From Leucobacter sp. cx-328 (lineage in GTDB: Bacteria > Actinomycetota > Actinomycetes > Actinomycetales > Microbacteriaceae), in contig NZ_JACVMX010000003.1 in the NCBI RefSeq assembly GCF_014530035.1, positions 186,001 to 250,000 of the forward strand: a stretch of DNA of 64,000 nucleotides. The letters run 5' to 3'. The notes beneath the pieces are model-generated. The model saw only the letters and a list, made by a program, of their open reading frames with translations, was not told the DNA's origin and ran no database searches. A program made the position numbers and the translations under genes. Shown here piece by piece: positions 27,603-34,755 of the stretch (its first letter is position 1; each line of letters begins with the position of its first letter).

Positions 27603-30600
27603 CTATTCAGCCGAGGTTTCGGCCACTTCCCCGTCTCGTGCGAGGCGCTGGCCGACGACCGCGGAGATACCGTCCTTGCGCATCGAGACGCCGTAGAGCG
27701 CGTCAGCAATCTCCATCGTGCGTTTCTGATGCGTGATGACAATGAGCTGCGAGTTCTCACGCAAACGTTCGAAGACCTCAAGCAAGCGGCCAAGATTTGC
27801 GTCGTCGAGGGCGGCCTCAACCTCATCCATGATGTAAAACGGGCTCGGTCGAGCCTGGAAGATAGCGATCAACCAGGCGACAGCAGCAAGCGAACGTTCG
27901 CCACCCGACAGCAGCGACAGGCGCTCAACTTTCTTACCAGCGGGACGAACCGAAATCTCAATGCCCGTCGTGAGCATGTCATCCGGATTCGTGAGAATGA
28001 CCTCGCCTGCACCACCTGGGAACAGGATCGGGAACACCTCGCTGAAGGCCGCCTTCGTGTCAGCAAAAGCCGCAGCGAAGATGTCTTTCATCTTGTCGTC
28101 GAGTTCGGTAATGATGTCGCGAAGGTCGGCGCGCGTACGCGTGAGATCTTCGAGCTGCTCGACGAGGAATTTGTGGCGCTGCTCAAGTGCCGCAAACTCC
28201 TCAAGCGCGAGCGGGTTGATGCGGCCGAGCGCGGCGAGACGCTGCTCAGCCCGCGCGAGACGCGCCTCCTGCTCGGCACGAGTGTACGGGATCCCAGACA
28301 CTTCAGCAGCGGGAGCCTCATCAGCAAGAGCCGCCGCGAGCGACCCTTCTTCCACGTCAGTGCCCGGCGTCTCCCCCAGCTCGGCAGCCAGCTGCTCTTC
28401 AAGGCTGAGTTCACGCGGAGCTTCGCGATCCGCGCCCGCCGCGTCACCGGTGCTCTCACCGTCGGCATCGGATGCGATGGGAATCAGCACGGCCGGCCCG
28501 TACTCCGCGAGGAGCACCTCTTCCCGTAAGCCAAGTTCATTCGCTGCGCGCTCGACAAGCGATGTGAACTGAATGCGACGCTCGTGGCTCTTCATCTCAG
28601 AGCCGTGCACGAGATTCGTGACCTCTTGGAGCCTGGCACGCAGATCCGCTTCTTCGGCCCGCAGCAGCGTGAGCTCCTGCGTATTGCGCGCACGCACCTG
28701 TTCTGCGCCCTGTTGAGCCACGCGTGCCTCGATGAGCGAACGATCGCACGCCTCAAGAATCATGGGAATGCGTGCCGCGACGCTCTCGGCCTGAGCCGTC
28801 TGGCGCGCACGCAGCACCGCCCGGCGCGCAGCCTCTTCGGCCGCAATACGCTCCGCCGCGTACTGCCGTTCGACCGACTGCGCCTGCGCGTGCGCAGCCC
28901 TGGCACGCTCGCGGGCAGTCTCAAGCGCAAGACGTTTTTCGAGCTCGACCTGGCGCTGCTCGTCGAGTGCGCGCTGGGCGCCCTCGCGCTGAGTGACGTC
29001 GAGGACTGGGCGCGGATCAGCAAGCGCTACTGCCAGCTGCTGCGCCGTGCGCTCTACCTCAGTATCGGCAGCCTCGCCGTTGCCCGCGACGCCGTCGTAA
29101 GCAACCTTCGCGCGTTCAGCCTCGGCCCGACCAGCCTCGGCACGCGCGACCAGCCGATTACGGTCGTTCTGGAATGCGGCCGCACGAGCGTCAGCCTCAC
29201 GCATCTCCTCGAAGATCCGCTTTGCGTCTGTCTGCGACTTCGATACAAGCGCACGAAGATCACCAAGCTCAATTTCGACACCCGCGAGCAGCTCGGACAC
29301 CTCTGCGCGACGAGTACGGGCCTGTTCAAGCTCACCCGTGAGCTCGATGCGCGACGGGGCCTGCCCTGATCCGCCGGCGAGGGTGTGCGCAGTGATAACG
29401 TCGCCGAGCTCGGTCACGACCGTGAAGTCCGTCGCCGCGTGGTGCGCGCGCAGTTCCGCTGCACCTGCCTGCGCCGCGGCCAGGTCTCCCGCAATGTAAG
29501 TCGTTTGCAACAGCGCGCGAACGCCAGCCGGCGCCGCAAGAATCAGCTCGCTCGCGTGCGTGAGTCCCGCGATCTCGGGAGCTTCGGCACCGATCGCGGC
29601 GCTCGACGCACCCGCGACCACGGCACGCAAGCGGCCGAGTTCGCCATCGTGGGCTTGGCGGATCGCGGCTACCGCCGAATCCTCATCCTCGGCGAGCAGT
29701 GCGTCTGCGAGCGAGCCAAGCGCAACACCGATCGCGGCGGAGGCTCCTTCTTTCACACGGAAGTGGTCAGCGACGCGGCCGAGTACGCCGGAAGGTGCCT
29801 CCGCGAGGATGGCAGCTGAGGCATCCTTAGCTTCGAGCGAGCGGGCAAGCGCGGAAATGCGGGCATCAAGGCCCGAGCCTTCACGCTCAAGCTCGTGGAG
29901 ACGATCGCGGGCTTCGTCGCGGGCCTGTTCGGCGGCAACTTGCGCGTCTTGGGCGGCGCGGTAGATGGCGTCGCGATCCGCGCCAGATCCAGTGTCGTCA
30001 GCGAGATCACCCGCGCCTGCCTCCGCAGCACGCTCCTCGAATTCATTGAGTTCCCGCTCGGCGGCCGCGACGCGCTCGTCAGCTTGAGTGAGCGCGGTTT
30101 TGCGGCGTTCGATCTCGGCGGTCACGGCGTCGCGTTTCTGCTCTGCCGCTGAGACCGATCCGCGCAACTGCGATACCTGCAGGTCGTATGCCGACACAGC
30201 CGCGCTCTGTGCTGCGACCTGTTCGTCGATGGCGCCAAGCTCGGCCTGCGCCGTCCGCGTCTGGAGGCGCGCTTGTTCCCAGGCCTCTTCAGCCTGCGGA
30301 ACCAGTTGGTCAAGCTCGGCAGCCTCGGTTTCAGCGTCACTCACGGTGCTCTTCGTAATGCGATGCGCAGGCGTGTCTGGATCAGCCTGCGTCGCGAGGA
30401 AAGTCAACCGCTGCTGCGCCTGGGTGTACAGGCCGCGGAGCTTTGACTGTGCCGTCTCGAGAGACATCGTAATGCGGCGCGCTTCGTCGAGCGCATCACC
30501 CTGCTGTTCAGTTTCGAGGTGGGTGATACGGAGTCGCTTCTGCTCAGACTGCTCCTGCAACACGACCTGTTCTTGGTGCCGCTCTGCTTCGTTGCGTGAG

Positions 30601-31331
30601 AGGTCTTCGAGTTCGCGTTTGAGGCGCGTGACGTCGTCAGCGATCAGACGCGCCTTGGCATCTCGTACTTCAGCAGCGATGCCCTGTGCGGCGCGGGCCA
30701 CCTCAGCCTGGCGGCCGAGCGGCTTCAACTGACGACGCAGCTCCCCCGCAAGGTCGTTCAGGCGGGTGAGATTCGCCTCCATGCCGTCAAGCTTGCGAAG
30801 GGTGCGCTCCTTACGGCGCCGATGCTTGAGAATGCCCGCGGCTTCCTCAATGAATCCTCGGCGCTCCTCAGGGGTTGCACGAAGCACGGCATCGAGCTGC
30901 CCCTGCCCCACGATGACGTGCATTTCACGGCCGAGACCGGAATCGCTCAGGAGTTCCTGTACATCAAGCAGGCGGCAGCCCTCGCCGTTGATGGCGTATT
31001 CACTTGCGCCGCTGCGGAAGAGCGTACGGCTGATCGTGACTTCCGAGTACTCAATTGGCAGTGCACCGTCGCTGTTATCGATCGTGAGGCGAACCTCCGC
31101 GCGGCCGAGCGGGCCGCGCGTTGACGTGCCAGCAAAAATGACGTCTTCCATCTTGCCGCCGCGCAAGTTCTTGGCGCCCTGCTCGCCCATGACCCAGGCG
31201 AGCGCGTCGACAACATTTGACTTGCCAGACCCGTTCGGACCGACAATTGCAGTCACGCCAGGCTCAAACTGGAAGGTGGTTGGCTGAGCGAAAGACTTGA
31301 AGCCGCGCAACGTCAAACTCTTGAGATGCAC
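27603..31331 (-). CDS. smc: Chromosome partition protein SMC
   Basis: A 1242-residue SMC ATPase, a little longer than average. The head is formed by the N-terminal Walker A GPNGSGKSN (residues 31-39) and the C-terminal signature LLSGGERSLAAVAWL near 1138 followed by Walker B FYIMDEVEAALDD. Two long coiled coils rich in Ala, Glu, Arg and Gln flank a central hinge around residues 500-650 (VLGRVADHFRVKEGASAAIG region). A low-complexity insert (about residues 960-1020, DGESTGDAAGADREAP) sits in the second coil. It compacts and segregates the chromosome with ScpAB. In relatives it follows mutM directly; here mutM is 22 kb away. Confidence 0.97.
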   Translation of the reverse strand: MHLKSLTLRGFKSFAQPTTFQFEPGVTAIVGPNGSGKSNVVDALAWVMGEQGAKNLRGGKMEDVIFAGTSTRGPLGRAEVRLTIDNSDGALPIEYSEVTISRTLFRSGASEYAINGEGCRLLDVQELLSDSGLGREMHVIVGQGQLDAVLRATPEERRGFIEEAAGILKHRRRKERTLRKLDGMEANLTRLNDLAGELRRQLKPLGRQAEVARAAQGIAAEVRDAKARLIADDVTRLKRELEDLSRNEAERHQEQVVLQEQSEQKRLRITHLETEQQGDALDEARRITMSLETAQSKLRGLYTQAQQRLTFLATQADPDTPAHRITKSTVSDAETEAAELDQLVPQAEEAWEQARLQTRTAQAELGAIDEQVAAQSAAVSAYDLQVSQLRGSVSAAEQKRDAVTAEIERRKTALTQADERVAAAERELNEFEERAAEAGAGDLADDTGSGADRDAIYRAAQDAQVAAEQARDEARDRLHELEREGSGLDARISALARSLEAKDASAAILAEAPSGVLGRVADHFRVKEGASAAIGVALGSLADALLAEDEDSAVAAIRQAHDGELGRLRAVVAGASSAAIGAEAPEIAGLTHASELILAAPAGVRALLQTTYIAGDLAAAQAGAAELRAHHAATDFTVVTELGDVITAHTLAGGSGQAPSRIELTGELEQARTRRAEVSELLAGVEIELGDLRALVSKSQTDAKRIFEEMREADARAAAFQNDRNRLVARAEAGRAEAERAKVAYDGVAGNGEAADTEVERTAQQLAVALADPRPVLDVTQREGAQRALDEQRQVELEKRLALETARERARAAHAQAQSVERQYAAERIAAEEAARRAVLRARQTAQAESVAARIPMILEACDRSLIEARVAQQGAEQVRARNTQELTLLRAEEADLRARLQEVTNLVHGSEMKSHERRIQFTSLVERAANELGLREEVLLAEYGPAVLIPIASDADGESTGDAAGADREAPRELSLEEQLAAELGETPGTDVEEGSLAAALADEAPAAEVSGIPYTRAEQEARLARAEQRLAALGRINPLALEEFAALEQRHKFLVEQLEDLTRTRADLRDIITELDDKMKDIFAAAFADTKAAFSEVFPILFPGGAGEVILTNPDDMLTTGIEISVRPAGKKVERLSLLSGGERSLAAVAWLIAIFQARPSPFYIMDEVEAALDDANLGRLLEVFERLRENSQLIVITHQKRTMEIADALYGVSMRKDGISAVVGQRLARDGEVAETSAE

Positions 31332-31411
31332 CCGCCGTCCCTTCGTTCTCGATCAGCCGATCCGCCTACTTATTTATGGGCGGTATATATGCGTCAAGCC
31401 TAGTCGCAGAA

Positions 31412-31442
31412 AAGCCTCCCGCCACGGTGTGACGGGAGGCTT
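31412..31442 (-). terminator. Terminator of the DUF4260 gene
   Basis: A ten-base-pair stem, AAGCCTCCCG paired with CGGGAGGCTT, followed on the minus strand by TTTTCT. It is 13 bases after the DUF4260 gene stop and upstream of smc, so it insulates smc from that gene. Confidence 0.88.
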
Positions 31443-31454
31443 CGACGTGTCGCT

Positions 31455-31847
31455 CTAAGCGAGCACCATCTGCACGATCGTGCCATCGGCGGCGCGAGGC
31501 CCGAAACCGAGGGTGCGGTCGATCGCGATGTGCACGAACCAGGCAAGACCCGCGAGGGCAAGCGCGTAGAAGCCACCGGGGAACGCACCAGTGAGGAAGA
31601 ACAGGATGACACCCACGATGAGCATGATCACGGGGATCGTCATCGTATGCATCGTGTTATAGAACTTCACACGACTCGGCTTCAGGCGACCCTTCTCAGC
31701 GAATGCCCCGACGAGCGAGATATCGGGTAGCAGGCCGAACACAATCGCAATCGCAACCGCAGGTACACCCCACATGACGCAGCACAGAATAATCATGATG
31801 AACCAGACCGCGGCGCTCATGCCCCAGGTCAAACGCAAGAAACCCAT
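31455..31847 (-). CDS. DUF4260 family membrane protein
   Basis: A 130-residue protein with four hydrophobic segments. The segment VKFYNTMHTMTIPVIMLIVG and the ending LAGLAWFVHIAIDRTLGFG match the DUF4260 pattern (Y-N-x-x-H in one helix, W-x-x-H-I-x-I-D-R-x-x-G-(F/Y)-G in another). The conserved His and Asp residues suggest a metal or proton role, but the family function is unknown. Hairpins flank it on both sides, so it is probably monocistronic. Confidence 0.8.
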   Translation of the reverse strand: MGFLRLTWGMSAAVWFIMIILCCVMWGVPAVAIAIVFGLLPDISLVGAFAEKGRLKPSRVKFYNTMHTMTIPVIMLIVGVILFFLTGAFPGGFYALALAGLAWFVHIAIDRTLGFGPRAADGTIVQMVLA

Positions 31848-31860
31848 GCCTGAATTCTAT

Positions 31861-31894
31861 CGGGGCAGCGACACAGCTTCCTGGCGCTGCCCCG
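31861..31894 (-). terminator. Terminator of the OsmC gene
   Basis: A ten-base-pair perfect stem, CGGGGCAGCG paired with CGCTGCCCCG, with a 14-base loop, 14 bases downstream of the OsmC gene stop on the minus strand. No long T-run follows, but the position fits termination. Confidence 0.75.
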
Positions 31895-31908
31895 AATGCA
31901 GGATTCGC

Positions 31909-32466
31909 TTAGACCTTTGCGACGCTTACGGACACCGGGGTGGGGTTCGCGAAGAGGTCGTAGACCGGGCAGTTCGCATCGACCGCAATGCGAAGCTCGT
32001 CATAGCGTTCGAGTGTTTCGGGGCCAGAGATCTCTACGCGCAGGCGAATGTCGCTGAACCCTGCTCGTACTGACGGATCCTTGCCAAGCAAGCGGGCAGC
32101 GTCGAGGTCACCCTCAGCGATGACCTTGATGTCGTCAACCTGAATGCCGAGCGCATCTGCGTACAGGCGGTAGACCACCGTCTGGCAGCCGATGAGTGCG
32201 CCGAGCGCGTACTCAACGGGGCTAGGCGCAACATCGTCACCCGCGAGCGGTGCAGGCTCATCGATCACGAACTCGTGCTTTCCCGAACGGACGCGGGTGG
32301 CAACACTGCCCTCACCGACGCCGGTGGTGCGGTAGGTGAGCTTCGACGAGTTTCGATTCGCATCGATGCGGTCGCTCCAAGCGGCGCCAGCCGTGCGCAG
32401 ACGCTCGGCGCGTTCGTCAGCGGTGATCTCGGGGATTACGGTTGCGGGTGCAGTTGCAGTAGTCAT
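31909..32466 (-). CDS. OsmC family protein (probable thiol peroxidase)
   Basis: A 185-residue OsmC/Ohr-fold protein from ATG 32466 (MTTATAPATV). The two family cysteines are in ALGALIGCQTVVYRLYADAL and VDANCPVYDLF, preceded by APSPVEYALGALIGC with the usual small-residue helix. OsmC proteins reduce organic hydroperoxides. The ending NPTPVSVSVAKV is typical. The frame is open upstream to 32526, but that part is Cys/Arg-rich and overlaps the divergent promoter region of the XRE gene. Confidence 0.88.
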   Translation of the reverse strand: MTTATAPATVIPEITADERAERLRTAGAAWSDRIDANRNSSKLTYRTTGVGEGSVATRVRSGKHEFVIDEPAPLAGDDVAPSPVEYALGALIGCQTVVYRLYADALGIQVDDIKVIAEGDLDAARLLGKDPSVRAGFSDIRLRVEISGPETLERYDELRIAVDANCPVYDLFANPTPVSVSVAKV

Positions 32467-32716
32467 GTCCGAGACAGTAGCCCGACCGATCCACGCCCCG
32501 CACTTGTGAGCGAAACGTACCGACATCGGGAGTCATTCGGTGTCACAAACCGGCGAATATTTGCCCAAATCTGTGCGCTGTGATTCGATGCGCCGCCGGA
32601 TAGAGCCCGCTGGAATCGCCGGAAATTCGAGGCAGGCACTGGGGTGGCCTGACGGTCGAGTGGCTATTTCGGCCAGAATCTTGGCCATCATTCACCTGCG
32701 CTGCTTGGATTGAAAC

Positions 32717-33760
32717 ATGCACAGCACAAAACAAGACTTCGGTCGCTTCGTCTCCGAGCATCGCAAGGGTCAGGGACTCACCCAGCGCGAACTCGCAGAG
32801 GCGCTGCACGTGACCGAATCCGCGATCTCTAAGTGGGAACGCGGACTCTCCTACCCAGACATCACGGTGATCCCCGCACTGTCTCGAGCACTCGGCGTCA
32901 GCGCAGATGAACTCATGAACGCCAGCGAAGATCAGGATGCTCGTGAAGAGAAGCGCGAGGCGCGCAGCTATCGCAAGTGGCGCTCTGCGATTCTCTGGAG
33001 CACATCACTGGCATATGCCGTGGCACTCATCACATGCTTCATCGTGAATATTTCGGTCTCGCACCGACTGGGCTGGTTCTGGATCGTGCTCGCCGCCGTC
33101 GCACTTGCGGCGAGTCTCACGACGCTACCGCTGTTCAACGTGCCAGCGAAGGGATGGCTGGTGCTCGGAAGCGCAACGGTCTCGCTGCTTGCGCTCCTCG
33201 GAATCACGGCGCTCGTCGCAGGGTCCGGCGCCGGCGCCTGGCTCCCCATCACGCTCACCGCGATTCTGCTGGGGCTCGTCATCTGCTTCGGGCCGATTTG
33301 GCTTTCGTCGGCCACACTTCCTCAGCCGGCCGCCTCACACAAGATGGTGATCTCCCTTGCGCTCGATACGGTTGCGCTCCTGCTCTTCATCACCGTCACC
33401 ATGTGTGTGCTCGGTCAGGGCGACGCACTCGTCATGCCGACGCTCGCACTCGTGGCGATCGGCCTCATTCCGTTCTGGGCCTGTGCGCTCGTGATCCGCT
33501 ACGTGCCGCTCCACGGGCTTACCCGTGCCGGCATTGTCCTCGGCATTCTCGGCCTCCTTTCATTCTTCATGAACGACTGGATCTCTGTCGTAATCGGTTC
33601 CCCCGTCACCGAGCGCAAGTTTGACCTTGCGCGGTGGGACGGCGCCTACCTCGACGGCAACATTGCCGTGCTCGTAAGCGCAGGCCTGATCGCGCTCGCG
33701 GTGATCTTCGTCCTCGTCGGCATCGTCCGAGGTGCACGACTGCGTCGACTGCATCGCTAA
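32717..33760 (+). CDS. XRE family HTH regulator fused to a membrane domain
   Basis: A 347-residue protein. Residues 8-62 form a classic XRE helix-turn-helix (LTQRELAEALHVTESAISKW and ERGLSYPDITVIPALSRALG). After a charged linker (EDQDAREEKREARSY) come about seven to eight membrane helices from residue 90 to the end, with a basic tail (RGARLRRLHR). Such proteins resemble the XRE-plus-membrane regulators of Firmicutes and Actinobacteria, thought to sense the envelope. It is divergent from the OsmC gene and has its own terminator. Confidence 0.85.
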   Translation: MHSTKQDFGRFVSEHRKGQGLTQRELAEALHVTESAISKWERGLSYPDITVIPALSRALGVSADELMNASEDQDAREEKREARSYRKWRSAILWSTSLAYAVALITCFIVNISVSHRLGWFWIVLAAVALAASLTTLPLFNVPAKGWLVLGSATVSLLALLGITALVAGSGAGAWLPITLTAILLGLVICFGPIWLSSATLPQPAASHKMVISLALDTVALLLFITVTMCVLGQGDALVMPTLALVAIGLIPFWACALVIRYVPLHGLTRAGIVLGILGLLSFFMNDWISVVIGSPVTERKFDLARWDGAYLDGNIAVLVSAGLIALAVIFVLVGIVRGARLRRLHR

Positions 33761-33774
33761 TACACCGTCCACTT

Positions 33775-33809
33775 CTGCGGGCCCGGGCATACCCTGCTCG
33801 GGCCCGCAG
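33775..33809 (+). terminator. Terminator of the XRE-membrane regulator gene
   Basis: An 11-base-pair stem, CTGCGGGCCCG paired with CGGGCCCGCAG, 15 bases after the stop codon, followed by TTGGTTGTTC. It has the form of an intrinsic terminator. Confidence 0.88.
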
Positions 33810-33873
33810 TTGGTTGTTCATTGGCGCGGATCGATGTCCTCGCTCGACTTGGCAGCTTTCTATACTCGAAGAC

Positions 33874-34383
33874 ATGCACCTGGAAACTGAGCGCCTCGTT
33901 CTTCGTGAGATGTCGGCGGCCGACCTGCCCGCATTGCGCGCAATCTTGCAGGACGAAGAAACCATGACCGCCTACGAAGGAGCGTTCTCCGAAACGATGG
34001 TGCAAGACTGGCTGCAACGCATGCTTGATCGGTACATGACTGCCGGTTTCGCGCTGTGGGCAGTCGAGCTCAAGTCAAGCGGCGAGGTCATTGGCCAGTG
34101 CGGTCTTACCAAGCAGCACATACTCGACGAAGACGTCATCGAGGTGGGGTACCTCTTTAACCGCGCATACTGGCACCACGGCTACGCGACCGAGGCCGCA
34201 GCAGCCTCGCGTGACTACGGCTTCAACGAACTCGGTCTCGACCGCGTCTGGGCTCAGGTACGCGATACGAATATCGCCTCAATGAAAGTCGCGATCCGCC
34301 TTGGCATGACCGTGCGCGGCCGCTTCGTAAAGCACTACCGCGGGATCGAGATGCCGCACCTTGCATTCGCGGTGGATCGCTAA
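33874..34383 (+). CDS. GNAT family N-acetyltransferase (RimJ/RimL-like)
   Basis: A 169-residue acetyltransferase from ATG 33874, starting MHLETERLVLREMSAADLPA. The acetyl-CoA binding region is RAYWHHGYATEAAAASRDYG (Q/R-x-x-G-x-A-type loop, here HHGYAT), followed by GLDRVWAQVRDTNIASMKVA, the typical RimJ/RimL ending to the fold. The substrate is unknown. Its TAA stop overlaps, on the opposite strand, the stop of a broken sunset-domain fragment. Confidence 0.88.
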   Translation: MHLETERLVLREMSAADLPALRAILQDEETMTAYEGAFSETMVQDWLQRMLDRYMTAGFALWAVELKSSGEVIGQCGLTKQHILDEDVIEVGYLFNRAYWHHGYATEAAAASRDYGFNELGLDRVWAQVRDTNIASMKVAIRLGMTVRGRFVKHYRGIEMPHLAFAVDR

Positions 34384-34526
34384 CGCTTCGAAGCGCGGTA
34401 GCCAGCAGCCGCAGCAGCTCCCGTCGTGCGGAAGCACTCCTCTGGGTTTGTGCGGTTGTAGTACGCACCACCGGGGACGTGGTAGATCATAGAGCTCGCA
34501 TTGCCCTGACGGGCGCCTTTGCAACG
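34380..34526 (-). pseudogene. C-terminal fragment of a sunset-domain protein
   Basis: On the minus strand the 48 codons before a TAG at 34380 encode a cysteine-containing module: GNASSMIYHVPGGAYYNRTN, then PEECFRTTGAAAAAGYRASK R. The pattern IYHVPGG-x-YY-x-R-T-N-P-E-E-C-F and the ending AGYR-x-SKR match the small domain at the C-terminus of actinobacterial nucleases and other secreted proteins (sunset/Ada-like). The frame is closed upstream by a TAA at 34527, so the rest of the gene has been lost. The only in-frame start is the internal ATG of SSMIY. It is too short to stand as a normal gene. Confidence 0.8.
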
Positions 34527-34755
34527 TTAAGGGCGACGCCCCACTGAAACTAAACGACACCTGCTGCACATCTGCTTTGCTATTGACCAAGTTCACCCGC
34601 GAAGCCCCTCAGTCCTTTCTTTGCAGTGTCTATCTGACTACGATGATTTTGGGGGCATCTGTGGGAACGCCCTCTGTTGCCACAGTGAGGGCTTTGGCTA
34701 GTTCTTCCCTTGCGACACACGAAATCGTTCCTGCTGCATGAAGGATGTCGCTCAC

